DNA from: JAATGI01 sp036510675
GTDB taxonomy: Bacteria > Pseudomonadota > Alphaproteobacteria > ATCC43930 > CGMCC-115725
Direction: 5' to 3'
DNA length: 43,539 nt
Assembly: GCA_036510675.1 (NCBI GenBank)
Contig: DATCDN010000098.1
Span: 1 to 43,539, forward strand
In this document: positions 17,310-27,832 of the stretch, one piece after another
Layout of the letters: every line of letters begins with the position of its first letter
How positions within the stretch are numbered: the stretch's first letter is position 1
The notes under the pieces: model-generated
Database searches by the model: none
Told to the model about the DNA's origin: nothing
What the model saw: only the letters and a program-made list of their open reading frames with translations
Program-made: the position numbers and the translations under genes

Positions 17310-18992
17310 ATGATCGCCGAAGCCATGGCCGCCACACCGGAGCTTCGCTCCCTGCTCGACGCGCTGCCCGAGCATACGCTGCTGATCGATGCCGCCGGCA
17401 CGATCCTCGCCGCCAATCGCGCGCTGGCGATGGCCGTCGGCACCTCGGCCGACCGGCTCGTTGGCACCAGCCTGTTCGATCTCAGTCATGGCGCGCGGGA
17501 CAGACTGTCCGACTATCTGCGGCGTTGCGCCGGCACCCGCGGCATGCTGCCCGGCGCCATCGCGTTGCGGGGTGCCGATGGCAAGAGTCTCGACTATCGC
17601 TGCGACGGCACCGGCCTCGGCATCCCCGCCGCCATCCTGCTGCGATGCCGGCTGAAGCCGGAGGCGGTTTCCCGTTTCACGCTGCTGAACAAGCGGATCG
17701 CCGCGTTGACGCGCGAGATCGTCGGCCGCCACCGCGCCGAGGAGGCGCTGCGTGCCCTCAACGAGACGCTGGAGGAACGGGTCGGCCAGCGCGCCGGCGA
17801 GATCGCGGACACATTCGAGCGGCTGCGCCTCGCCGAGGAACAATTGCGCCGCGCGCAGAAGATGGAGGCGATCGGCCAGCTCACCGGCGGCGTCGCGCAT
17901 GACTTCAACAATCTGCTGATGGTGATTCGCGGCAATATCGAAATGCTGGAGCGCCGGCTCAAGGGCGATTTCCCCGATGCCGCGCGCCTGATCGACGGCG
18001 CCTTGCGCGGGGTGGAGCGCGCGACCGCGCTGACCAACGGCCTCCTCGCTTTTGCGCGCAGCCAGCCGCTCGACCCGAAGCCGTTCCACATGAATCGGCT
18101 GCTGGGGGGCATGTCGGACTTGCTGGGCCGGACGCTGGGCGAGCATATCGCGATCGAGACCGATCTTGCCCCCGAACTGTGGGCGGTTTCGGTCGATCGC
18201 AATCAATTCGAAAACGCGGTGCTCAATCTCGCCTTGAATGCGCGCGACGCGATGCCCGAGGGCGGCAAGCTAAGCATCGAAACCGCGAACGTGCATTTCG
18301 CGGCGGGCGACGCCGCGCTGCCGGCCGAAACGCCGCCGGGCGATTATGTGATGATCGCGGTCGGCGACACCGGGCGCGGCATTCCGTCGGATGTCATCGA
18401 CAAGGTGTTCGATCCGTTCTTCACCACCAAGAAATTCGGCGAGGGCACCGGCCTCGGTCTCAGCCAGGTCTATGGCTTCATCCGCCAGTCCGGCGGCCAA
18501 ATCCGGATGGAGAGCGAGGAAGGCAGCGGCACCATCGCGCGGCTCTATCTGCCGCGCCTCCTGGGCGGTGACCGGCCGATCGCCGAGCCGCGAGTGGAGG
18601 AAGCGGCGCCGCCGGCGCGATCGGGCGAGACCATTCTCGTCGTCGAGGACAATGACGAGGTCCGCGCCTACAGCACCGAGGCGCTGGCGGAATTGGGCTA
18701 TCGCATCCTCGCGGCGGCCGACGGCCATGCCGCGCTGGCACTGCTGGCGGAGCATGACGAGATCGACCTCATGTTCACCGATGTCGGCCTGCCGGGCAGT
18801 CTCAACGGCCGGCAATTGTCGGATGAGGCGCGGCGGCGGCGCCCGGACCTCAAAATCCTCTTCACCAGCGGCTATGCGCGGACCGCCATCATGCATGATG
18901 ACCGGCTGGACCCGGATGTGAAATTGATCGTCAAGCCGTTCACCTTCGCCGAACTCGGCGCCAAGATCAGGGCCGTGCTCGACGGCGATTGA
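17310..18992 (+). CDS. Soluble hybrid sensor histidine kinase with C-terminal receiver
   Basis: A 560-residue protein with no membrane segment. Order: a PAS-like domain (about 10-115), a coiled coil (130-185), HisKA with phospho-acceptor H197 in GGVAHDFNNLL, then HATPase with N box around 298-313 (NQFENAVLNLALNARDAM), G1 DTGRGIP, the FDPFFTTK F box and G2 GEGTGLGLS. The receiver domain starts at about 440, with acidic pair E446/D447, phospho-acceptor D491 and K542. The HDFNN-type H box marks the HisKA subgroup usually paired with such receivers. No DNA-binding output is encoded nearby. The kinase probably senses a cytosolic cue through PAS or the MetOD1 neighbour and passes phosphate to a regulator elsewhere. 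Confidence 0.92.
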   Translation: MIAEAMAATPELRSLLDALPEHTLLIDAAGTILAANRALAMAVGTSADRLVGTSLFDLSHGARDRLSDYLRRCAGTRGMLPGAIALRGADGKSLDYRCDGTGLGIPAAILLRCRLKPEAVSRFTLLNKRIAALTREIVGRHRAEEALRALNETLEERVGQRAGEIADTFERLRLAEEQLRRAQKMEAIGQLTGGVAHDFNNLLMVIRGNIEMLERRLKGDFPDAARLIDGALRGVERATALTNGLLAFARSQPLDPKPFHMNRLLGGMSDLLGRTLGEHIAIETDLAPELWAVSVDRNQFENAVLNLALNARDAMPEGGKLSIETANVHFAAGDAALPAETPPGDYVMIAVGDTGRGIPSDVIDKVFDPFFTTKKFGEGTGLGLSQVYGFIRQSGGQIRMESEEGSGTIARLYLPRLLGGDRPIAEPRVEEAAPPARSGETILVVEDNDEVRAYSTEALAELGYRILAAADGHAALALLAEHDEIDLMFTDVGLPGSLNGRQLSDEARRRRPDLKILFTSGYARTAIMHDDRLDPDVKLIVKPFTFAELGAKIRAVLDGD

Positions 18993-18993
18993 A

Positions 18994-19071
18994 GCGCGGG
19001 GCGGTATCCAGTCCCTACTCGCTTTAATCGCCTTGCGCGCCCCCGGACTGCGATCCGGGGGTGCCCCGCGC
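18994..19071. repeat. Nested palindromic repeat after the histidine kinase gene
   Basis: Outer arms GCGCGGGGC 18994-19002 and GCCCCGCGC 19063-19071 enclose an inner hairpin of CCCCGGA and TCCGGGG (about 19041-19060). It begins with the same CGGTATCCAGTC word as the 8334 repeat. The rest of the gap to 19173 shows no gene or further structure that I can name. Confidence 0.65.
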
Positions 19072-19173
19072 ATCCGCGACTATGTTTACCTCGTCATCCG
19101 CGTCGCGGTTGTCAAAAAAAGCACTTCCCGGACCGGGCCCTGGAAAGGATTGCGACGGTTTCGGTTTGGCGCG

Positions 19174-19740
19174 CTAATATTTGTATTGCGGCGACCAGTC
19201 GCCGGCACCCTCCGGGATCATGTCGAAGAAGTGCCAGGCCGCGCAGAAATCGTCATAAGGGCCGAGGCCCTGGTCGGACACGCGCACGATCCGGCCGTCC
19301 TGCTTCTTGAAGACCGAGACGCCGGGGCGAAATCCTTTCTCGCCGCGATAACCCATAGCGGCGGCGAAATCGGTGTCGCGGTGCGAGACCATGCGGAATT
19401 TCCAGCCGCGGCTATCCTTGAATTTCTGCTGGCTGTCCGGCGCGTCGGGCGACGAGACGACGAAGGCCGCGCGGCTTTCGAGATGCGGCAGGATGCCGTT
19501 GAACCCATCGGCCCACATCGTACAGTTGACACAGGACGCGCCCATATTGTGGATGACGAAGAGCGTGTCCTTGTCGCCGAACAGATCGGCGAGATGCGTC
19601 GGACCTTGGGGCGTGGCGAAGGCGTAATTCTCGACCGGCTCCGGCTCGACGGTGCCCTGCGTCTTGCGCATCTGCGCGCGCAGGAGCGCGATTTCGCCGC
19701 GCAATTCCGCCAGCTTTTTAGTCGTCTCGCGATAGCTCAT
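19174..19740 (-). CDS. DUF899 family thioredoxin-fold protein
   Basis: A 188-residue protein of the DUF899 (AhpC/thioredoxin-like fold) family. Recognisable blocks are HLADLFGDKDTLFVIHNMGASCVNCTMWADGFNG, with a C-x-x-C pair in ASCVNCTMW, and GYRGEKGFRPGVSVF. The C-terminus WSPQYKY is typical. The start ATG 19740 overlaps the ArsR stop codon (ATGA) and has AGGAG upstream. The family is often linked to ArsR-type regulators, as here. The biochemical function is unknown; the redox-type Cys pair suggests a thiol role. Confidence 0.85.
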   Translation of the reverse strand: MSYRETTKKLAELRGEIALLRAQMRKTQGTVEPEPVENYAFATPQGPTHLADLFGDKDTLFVIHNMGASCVNCTMWADGFNGILPHLESRAAFVVSSPDAPDSQQKFKDSRGWKFRMVSHRDTDFAAAMGYRGEKGFRPGVSVFKKQDGRIVRVSDQGLGPYDDFCAAWHFFDMIPEGAGDWSPQYKY

Positions 19741-20105
19741 GCTTTTCTCCTGCTCTTTCGCGGGGGCTTCGGGCGATCCAATTCGCCGAGCCACAGTGCC
19801 AATGTGTCGAATTGATCTTGCCAATATTTGGCATAGCGGTTGATCCACACCGCCGCCTCGTGCATCGGGCCGGCATCGAGCCGACAGCGCGAGACGCGGC
19901 CCGTGCGCTCCTGACGGACCAGCCCCGCCTTCACCAGCACTTGGATATGCTTCGACACCGCCTGCAGCGAGATGTCGAACGGCGCCGCCAACTCGCCGAC
20001 CAGCAGCGGCTCGCCATCGAGCCGCGTCAGCAGGCGCCGGCGCACCGGGTCGCTCAAGGCGGCGAAGACACGGTCGAGGGCATCGTCGGAAGTATCATCA
20101 ATCAT
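19737..20105 (-). CDS. ArsR-family winged-helix transcriptional regulator
   Basis: A 122-residue repressor-type protein. The wHTH is clear: FAALSDPVRRRLLTRL, then LVGELAAPFDISLQAVSKHIQVLVKAGLV (recognition helix) and the wing QERTGRVSRCRLD. The C-terminal part (WINRYAKYWQDQFDTLALWL) resembles the subgroup paired with SRPBCC or DUF899 proteins, which lacks the metal-binding CxC. The ATG at 20105 is preferred; an in-frame TTG at 20120 would put the palindrome 20109-20121 inside the coding region. It is co-translated with the DUF899 gene and probably represses its own operon. Confidence 0.9.
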   Translation of the reverse strand: MIDDTSDDALDRVFAALSDPVRRRLLTRLDGEPLLVGELAAPFDISLQAVSKHIQVLVKAGLVRQERTGRVSRCRLDAGPMHEAAVWINRYAKYWQDQFDTLALWLGELDRPKPPRKSRRKA

Positions 20106-20108
20106 TTC

Positions 20109-20121
20109 GTTGATAATCAAC
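20109..20121 (-). promoter_or_regulatory. Palindrome at the ArsR start: probable operator
   Basis: GTTGAT-A-ATCAAC is a perfect 6-1-6 inverted repeat ending 3 bases before the ArsR ATG on the minus strand. A TTGACT hexamer lies 17 bases upstream of TTGATT in the same orientation. The site would therefore sit over the -10 and start region, a good place for autorepression, and would imply a very short or absent 5' leader. Confidence 0.5.
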
Positions 20122-20229
20122 TATGACATTGAATAAGAGTCAAGCATGGCGCGCGGCGGCCCATGCGCGGCGGTCATTGTCTCTCCGCCGCCCCATGCCT
20201 ATCATCGAGGGGACGAAGGAGCACACGAC

Positions 20230-21066
20230 ATGACTGACACCGTACTGGCGAGCCGCCCCGCGCCCGACACCATCGAAACCTCGGTGAATTACTACCGCGA
20301 TACCGGCGAAACGCCCTACACCTGGAGCGGCGGCACCGGGTCGACCGAGGTGCGGTCCAGCGGCAATCTCGCGCCGCATCGGGTCACGATGCATAACGGG
20401 CGCCGCCATGCCGGCGGTTCGGTGCTGGAGCGCGACGGTTTTCACTTTCGCCCGCACGACACCCGGATGCGCGACTTCTTCGACGCCGACGAAATCCAGC
20501 GCGTCTATTACCCGGAAATGGAAGCGCTGATCAAAGAAGAGAGCGGCGCCCGCCGTGTCGTGGTGTTCGATCACACGCTGCGCACCGGCGATGTCGAGGA
20601 TCGCGAGGCGCGCAAGATCCGCGAGCCGGTTCAGCGCGTTCATAACGACTACACCGAATGGTCGGGGCCCCAGCGCGTGCGCGATCTGCTGCCGGATGAG
20701 GCCGACGACCTGCTCCAGCGCCGCTTCGCCATCATCCAGGTATGGCGCGCGATCCGCCATCCGATCGAAAGCTTCCCGCTCGGCATTTGCGATGCGCGCA
20801 GCATCGCGTTCGAGGATTTCGTCGTCTCCGAGCGCCGATATCCCAACCGCGTCGGCCAGACCTATGCCGTCAATTACAGCCCGCGCCATCAATGGGTCTG
20901 GTTCCCGCGCATGCGGCGCGACGAGGCGCTGGTGTTCAAGGTCTATGATTCGCTGACCGACGGCCGCGCGCGATGGACCGCGCACACCGCCTTCGACGAT
21001 CCAACCGCGCTGCCCGATGCGCGGCCGCGCGAGAGCATCGAGATTCGCACGCTGGCGTTTTTCTAA
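20230..21066 (+). CDS. CmcJ/NvfI-family Fe(II)/2OG oxygenase-like protein (stand-alone copy)
   Basis: A 278-residue protein of the CmcJ/NvfI-type non-haem iron oxygenase family, whose members include fungal and bacterial natural-product hydroxylases. Visible features are H138-x-D140 (RVHNDYTE), a second His at H252 (WTAHTAFDD), and the terminal RESIEIRTLAFF block with R273, likely for the 2OG carboxylate. ATG 20230 starts 28 codons into the open frame. A crotonase gene with a strong binding site follows 14 bases after the stop, so the two are an operon. It is homologous to the two tandem genes at 34787-36536 but more distant from them than they are from each other. The substrate is unknown. 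Confidence 0.8.
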   Translation: MTDTVLASRPAPDTIETSVNYYRDTGETPYTWSGGTGSTEVRSSGNLAPHRVTMHNGRRHAGGSVLERDGFHFRPHDTRMRDFFDADEIQRVYYPEMEALIKEESGARRVVVFDHTLRTGDVEDREARKIREPVQRVHNDYTEWSGPQRVRDLLPDEADDLLQRRFAIIQVWRAIRHPIESFPLGICDARSIAFEDFVVSERRYPNRVGQTYAVNYSPRHQWVWFPRMRRDEALVFKVYDSLTDGRARWTAHTAFDDPTALPDARPRESIEIRTLAFF

Positions 21067-21080
21067 GGGGGGAGGGGAAC

Positions 21081-21902
21081 ATGGATGGCGATCGCAACGC
21101 CAACGCCGTGCGCGTCGAGAAAGCGGGCCGCGTCACCACGGTGATTCTCGACCGGCCCGATTACCGCAACGCGGTCGATCCCGAAACCGGGCAGAAGCTG
21201 GTCGCTGCGTTCATGGATTTCGAGCATGACGACAGCGCCGATGTCGCGGTGTTCTGGGGCGCGCACGGCGCCTTCTGCGCCGGCGGCGATCTGAAGCACC
21301 TGTCCTCGACCGGCGCCGATGTCTGGCTCAACCAGCTGAGCTATCCGCGCCTCGGCTATGCCGAGACGCCGCCGGGGCCGCTCGGCCCGTCGCGCCTCGA
21401 ATTGTCGAAGCCGGTGATCGCCGCCGTTTCCGGCGCCGCGGTGGCCGGCGGCATGGAACTGGCGATGTGGTGCGACATGCGCCTGATGGAGGAGAGCGCG
21501 TTCTTCGGCGTCTATTGCCGGCGCTGGGGCGTGCCGCTGATCGATGGCGGCACGGTGCGGCTGCCGCGCCTCGTCGGCCTGGGCCGCGCCATGGACATCA
21601 TACTCACCGGCCGCAAGGTGAGCGCCGAGGAGGCGCTGCGCATCGGCCTCGCCGAGCGCGTGGTTCCGGATGGCACGGTGCGTCAGGCCGCCGAGGAATT
21701 GGCGCGGGAGATTTCGCGCTTCCCCCAGGAATGCGTGCGCGCCGACCGCGCCTCGGCCTATCGTCAGCACGGCCTCAGCTTGCGCGACGCGATGCGCCAG
21801 GAATATCAGGGCGGCCTCGCGGCGCTGGCGCGCGAGGGCATCGCCGGCGCCACCCGCTTCGCCGACGGGCTGGGCCGGCACGGCGACTACCGCAAGATTT
21901 AG
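21081..21902 (+). CDS. Crotonase-family (enoyl-CoA hydratase/isomerase) protein with altered catalytic positions
   Basis: A 273-residue crotonase-fold protein. The oxyanion-hole stretches are present (GAFCAGGDLK and AAVAGGMELAMWCDMRL). At the place of the first catalytic Glu of enoyl-CoA hydratase (normally in F-G-x-P-E) the sequence reads FFGVYCRRWG, that is, a Cys. The second Glu region reads GRAMDIILTG, that is, an Asp. It is therefore unlikely to be a standard hydratase; isomerase, hydrolase or another acyl-CoA reaction is possible. ATG 21081 follows GGGGGGAGGGG. It is co-transcribed with the CmcJ-like oxygenase, suggesting that both act on one substrate class (inference). Confidence 0.88.
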   Translation: MDGDRNANAVRVEKAGRVTTVILDRPDYRNAVDPETGQKLVAAFMDFEHDDSADVAVFWGAHGAFCAGGDLKHLSSTGADVWLNQLSYPRLGYAETPPGPLGPSRLELSKPVIAAVSGAAVAGGMELAMWCDMRLMEESAFFGVYCRRWGVPLIDGGTVRLPRLVGLGRAMDIILTGRKVSAEEALRIGLAERVVPDGTVRQAAEELAREISRFPQECVRADRASAYRQHGLSLRDAMRQEYQGGLAALAREGIAGATRFADGLGRHGDYRKI

Positions 21903-21909
21903 CCCTCCT

Positions 21910-22026
21910 ATTGACTCCCCTCTCCGCCCCTGAGGGCGGTGAGAGGAACTATGGTTTCAGCGTCTTCTGTAAGCTAACCATATATTTCCCCTCCCCGACG
22001 AAAGTCGGGGTCCATCGTGCCGCCGC
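21910..22026. repeat. Degenerate palindromic repeats downstream of the crotonase gene
   Basis: The region shows CTCTCCGCCC...GGGCGGTGAGAGG (imperfect hairpin, about 21919-21944) and CCCCGAC-GAAA-GTCGGGG (about 21994-22011). These are the same style as the repeats at 25080 and 1. The gap contains no other gene. Confidence 0.55.
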
Positions 22027-22040
22027 ACTGAGGATCGGAG

Positions 22041-22421
22041 ATGGTTGCCAGCGACGGTTTTGCAGACTTCCTGCGCGAGCAGCTCGCGCCGCTCGGCCGC
22101 ATCACCACGCGTCGCATGTTCGGTAAGACCGGCGTGTTCTGCGACGGGCTGATGTTCGGGATGGTGCGGGACGACACGCTCTATTTCCGGGTCGATGACG
22201 ACAACCGGGCGGCCTTCACGGAAGCCCAGTCCTTTCCGCCGCTCAGCTACGCGAAGAAGGGCGGCACCATCGAGCTCGCCTTTTGGCGCGCGCCGGAGCG
22301 GCTATTCGACGAACCCGATGAGCTGGTCGCCTGGACGGGCGCGGCGCTGGCGGCGGCGCGGCGGGTTGCGGCAAAGAGAGAGCGGACGGCGCCCCGGCGC
22401 AAATCAACACCGCGATCCTGA
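22041..22421 (+). CDS. TfoX/Sxy N-terminal domain protein
   Basis: A 126-residue protein of the TfoX-N family. Typical words are ITTRRMFGKTGVFCDGLMFGMVRDDTLYFRVDD and the later FPPLSYAKKGGTIELAFWRAPERLFDEPDEL. The tail is basic (AAKRERTAPRRKS). In gamma-proteobacteria the full TfoX regulates competence, but stand-alone TfoX-N proteins in alphaproteobacteria have no proven role. The binding site GAGGATCGGAG precedes the ATG. No C-terminal domain is present. It lies alone between repeat DNA and the convergent NmrA-like gene. Confidence 0.88.
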   Translation: MVASDGFADFLREQLAPLGRITTRRMFGKTGVFCDGLMFGMVRDDTLYFRVDDDNRAAFTEAQSFPPLSYAKKGGTIELAFWRAPERLFDEPDELVAWTGAALAAARRVAAKRERTAPRRKSTPRS

Positions 22422-22450
22422 AAGCGGCACCCCGGGGACGGAAAAAGCGC

Positions 22451-23320
22451 CTATGCCGTCAGCGTCTTCTGCACTTCGCGCCGGATGAAGGTCAGGCCAT
22501 CCTCGGCCGGGATGCCGGTGAGGTCGCCGATGGTATAGCTCACCTCGGCGAGATAGCCGCCCTTCACGGTCGCGGCGGCGCCGGTCATGAAGGCAACGAG
22601 GCCCGGCGGCGTGTTCGCCGCCTCCACCTGCGCCTTGTAGCTTTCGGGCGAGATATCCTCATAGACGATCTTGCGCCCCGTCACTTCCGACAGCATCGCG
22701 GCGAGTTCCTCATGGCCATAGGCCTTGGGACCGGTCAGGGCGAAATCCTTGCCCTCGTTCCCCGGCTCGGCAAGGAGCCGGGCGGTGGCCCGCGCGAGAT
22801 CGCGGCGCGTGACATAGGAAATTTTGCCGCTGCCCGCCGGCGACACGATCTTGCCGGCCTGTAGCGCGCGCTGCGCCGTCATCAGCCCGGCCTCGGCGTA
22901 ATTGCCGTTGCGCAGATTGATCGGCGCGAAACCCTGCTCGCGCAGATAGGTCAGCGTCTGCAGAATCGACGGGGTCGAGGGAAACGGCGATTCCGGCTGG
23001 TCGGCGAGATAGCCGACAAACACGATCCGCTTGGTGCCCTGGCGCTTCGCCGCGTCGATCAAATTCTTGTACTGGCGCACGCGCTGTTCGGTGGTGCCGA
23101 GCGTCGCCATCAGCAGGATGGTGTCGCCGCCCTCGATGGCGCGCGCGATCTCGTCGGCCTTGTCGAAATCGCCGGCGCGCACCGTGATGCCCTGGGCGGC
23201 GAGGTCGGTCGCCTTGCCAGCGTCGCGCGCGGTGACGATGAAGCCGTTGCCGATACGCTCCTGCAGCGCGCGAACGATCTGACGGCCGAGCTGGCCGTTG
23301 CCGCCGGTGACGACGATCAT
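22451..23320 (-). CDS. NmrA-like NAD(P)-binding reductase (atypical SDR)
   Basis: A 289-residue Rossmann-fold protein. It begins MIVVTGGNGQLGRQIVRAL, with the dinucleotide motif GGNGQLG at 6-12, and has the NmrA/quinone-oxidoreductase-2 style continuation (GDTILLMATLGTTEQRVRQYKNLIDAAKRQG and RNGNYAE near residue 130). Members reduce quinones or sense NADP(H). The binding site GAGGGAGG precedes the ATG, which is 16 bases downstream of the leuB stop in the same direction, so it may be the last gene of the leucine transcript. It is not a known leucine-pathway enzyme; the linkage may be only positional. Confidence 0.85.
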   Translation of the reverse strand: MIVVTGGNGQLGRQIVRALQERIGNGFIVTARDAGKATDLAAQGITVRAGDFDKADEIARAIEGGDTILLMATLGTTEQRVRQYKNLIDAAKRQGTKRIVFVGYLADQPESPFPSTPSILQTLTYLREQGFAPINLRNGNYAEAGLMTAQRALQAGKIVSPAGSGKISYVTRRDLARATARLLAEPGNEGKDFALTGPKAYGHEELAAMLSEVTGRKIVYEDISPESYKAQVEAANTPPGLVAFMTGAAATVKGGYLAEVSYTIGDLTGIPAEDGLTFIRREVQKTLTA

Positions 23321-23336
23321 GTCAACGCCTCCCTCG

Positions 23337-24442
<1,106 letters not shown>

Positions 24443-24446
<4 letters not shown>

Positions 24447-25063
24447 TGGGCGGCGGACCAAAGCCAGGGTTGCGACATGCGGTTCTTATCCTCGAACGAT
24501 GCGATGGTGGACTGTTTCTTCTCCGTCAGGCCGATCTCGTCGAGACCGTTGAGGAGACAATGCTTGCGGAACGGATCGATCTCGAAAGTGATGCTGCTGC
24601 CGTCTGGCCTAGTGATGGTCTGCGCCTCGAGGTCGACGGTGAGGCGGGCGTTGGCGCCCTTCTTGGCATCGTCCATCAACTGGTCACACACCGCCCGCGG
24701 CAGGGTGATCGGCAGGATGCCGTTCTTATAGCAATTGGCGTGGAAAATATCGGCATAGCTCGGCGCGACGATGACGCGGATGCCGAAATCGAGGAGCGCC
24801 CAGGGCGCATGCTCGCGCGACGAGCCGCAGCCGAAATTCGGCCCCGCGACCAGGATCTCCGCCTTGCGATAGGCCGGCTGATTGAGGACGAAATCGGCAT
24901 TCTCGCTGCCATCCGCCTTGAAGCGCTGGGCATGGAACAGGCCCTTGCCGAGACCCTTGCGCTCGATGGTCTTCAGATAGCGCGCCGGGATGATCATGTC
25001 GGTATCGACATTGATGGTCGGCAGCGGCGCCGCGACACTGGTGATCGTGGTGAATTTATCCAT
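24443..25063 (-). CDS. leuD: 3-isopropylmalate dehydratase small subunit
   Basis: A 206-residue small subunit of isopropylmalate isomerase, partner of LeuC. Signatures are NVDTDMIIPARYLK near the start, GPNFGCGSSREHAPWALLDFGI in the middle, and FHANCYKNGILPI. Length and swivel-domain layout are standard. The binding site AGGGAGA precedes the ATG. It is separated from leuC by a 180-base repeat-rich gap, which is unusual inside such an operon, while leuD and leuB overlap. Confidence 0.96.
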
Positions 25064-25079
25064 CTAAATTCTCCCTAAC

Positions 25080-25206
25080 TTTCCCCTCTCCGCCCCTTGG
25101 GGGGAGAGGGAGGGGCCCGCGCCGAAGGCGCGGGAGGGTGAGGTGGGCAGGCTCATCGTTTCCCCCACCTCACCTAACCTCTCCGCCCCCAAGGGCGGAG
25201 AGGGAT
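25080..25206. repeat. Palindromic repeat cluster between leuC and leuD
   Basis: At least three hairpins are visible: CCCCTCTCC...GGAGAGGG near 25082-25110, CCCGCGCC-GAA-GGCGCGGG near 25117-25135, and the perfect CCTCTCCGCCC 25178-25188 / GGGCGGAGAGG 25193-25203. They sit between two genes of one pathway and may stabilise or attenuate the leuC-leuD transcript. No ORF is supported. Confidence 0.7.
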
Positions 25207-25243
25207 AAGTCTGCGTGGCGGATCGTAATGCACATGGAAACAT

Positions 25244-26650
<1,407 letters not shown>

Positions 26651-26675
26651 GCGACCCTCACTGAATCCGAAAATA

Positions 26676-27107
26676 TTATTCCTTGGCGGCGGCCGCCGCC
26701 GCCACCGCCGGGGCATTCTTCCCGGCTTTCGGCGCGGCGACGCCGTATTCGCGCGCGCGCTCGGTGATGCGCGCCTTCTTGCCGGTGAGGCCGCGCAGAT
26801 AATAGAGCTTGGCGCGCCGTACCGCGCCGCGGCGGTTGACCTCAATGGCGGTGATGCGTGGCGAGTAGAGCGGGAAGATGCGCTCGACGCCCTCGCCATA
26901 GGAAATCTTCCGCAGCGTAAAGCTGGAATTGACGCCGGCATTCTTGCGCGCGATGCACACGCCCTCGAACGCCTGGATGCGTTCGCGCTCACCCTCGACC
27001 ACCTTGATGCTGACCTTGACGGTATCGCCAGGGCCGAATTCCGGCACGGCGCGCGCCTCGGCCAGTTTCATCGCCGCTTCGTGGCCGATGGTCTCAATGC
27101 GATTCAT
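26676..27107 (-). CDS. rplS: 50S ribosomal protein L19
   Basis: A 143-residue L19, at the 30S-50S interface. The family core is plain: PEFGPGDTVKVSIKVVEGERERIQAFEGVCIARKN, then SSFTLRKISYGEGVERIFPLYSP and RRAKLYYLRGLTGKKARI. L19 is usually about 115-130 residues, so there is an Ala/Lys-rich C-terminal tail of about 25 residues, common in alphaproteobacteria. GGAGAG precedes the ATG. Its first 14 bases overlap the end of trmD. Confidence 0.97.
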   Translation of the reverse strand: MNRIETIGHEAAMKLAEARAVPEFGPGDTVKVSIKVVEGERERIQAFEGVCIARKNAGVNSSFTLRKISYGEGVERIFPLYSPRITAIEVNRRGAVRRAKLYYLRGLTGKKARITERAREYGVAAPKAGKNAPAVAAAAAAKE

Positions 27108-27831
27108 GATGATGCTCTCCAGCTTCCTGTTCGGCCCCGTGATGCCGGGCCCGATATTGCGTCCATAGATCGGCGCGGCGCTCCCGCGTCGCGCGTTCCG
27201 CCTCGGCCAAGCGCCAGCGGCGGATATCCTCGTGATGGCCCGACAGCAGCACCGCCGGAACGGCGCGCCCCTGCCAGATTTGCGGGCGGGTATAATGCGG
27301 ATATTCCAAGAGGCCCGCCGCGAAACTCTCCTCGGCCAAGGTCGCAGCGGCGCCGACCACGCCGGGCAGCAGCCGCAGGCACGCGTCGATCAGCGCGATC
27401 GCCGCCGGCTCGCCGCCCGACAGCACAAAGTCGCCGAGGCTCACTTCCTCGATCTGGCGGGCCTCGATGATGCGCTGGTCGATGCCCTCGAAGCGGCCGC
27501 ACAGCAGGCCGAGACCCGGCCCCGCCGCCAATTCCTTGACCCGCGCCTGATCGAGCCGCCGGCCGCGCGGGCTGAGATAGAGCAGCGGCCCGGCGACCGC
27601 CGTCGCCGCGATGGCGCGGTCGATGACATCGGGCCGCATCACCATGCCCGGGCCGCCGCCGAACGGCGCATCGTCGACGGTGCGGTGCTTGTCGTCGGCG
27701 AAGCCGCGAATATCCACCGCGTCCAGCCGCCAGATGCCGGCCTCGTGCGCCTTGCCGGCCAGCGAATGCGCCAGCGGCCCCGGAAACATCGCCGGGAACA
27801 GGGTCAGGACGGTCGCGGTCCAGGGCGGCAT
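27094..27831 (-). CDS. trmD: tRNA (guanine-N1)-methyltransferase
   Basis: A 245-residue SPOUT methyltransferase making m1G37 in tRNA to prevent frameshifting. Motifs are the N-terminal TVLTLFPAMFPGPL, DDAPFGGGPGMVM, and the knot region with LLCGRFEGIDQRI and VSLGDFVLSGGEPAA, followed by YPHYTRPQIWQG. It starts 1 base after the rimM stop and its end overlaps rplS, consistent with a coupled operon. The C-terminal end is His/Glu-rich (GEHHHESH). Confidence 0.97.
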   Translation of the reverse strand: MPPWTATVLTLFPAMFPGPLAHSLAGKAHEAGIWRLDAVDIRGFADDKHRTVDDAPFGGGPGMVMRPDVIDRAIAATAVAGPLLYLSPRGRRLDQARVKELAAGPGLGLLCGRFEGIDQRIIEARQIEEVSLGDFVLSGGEPAAIALIDACLRLLPGVVGAAATLAEESFAAGLLEYPHYTRPQIWQGRAVPAVLLSGHHEDIRRWRLAEAERATRERRADLWTQYRARHHGAEQEAGEHHHESH

Positions 27832-27832
27832 C

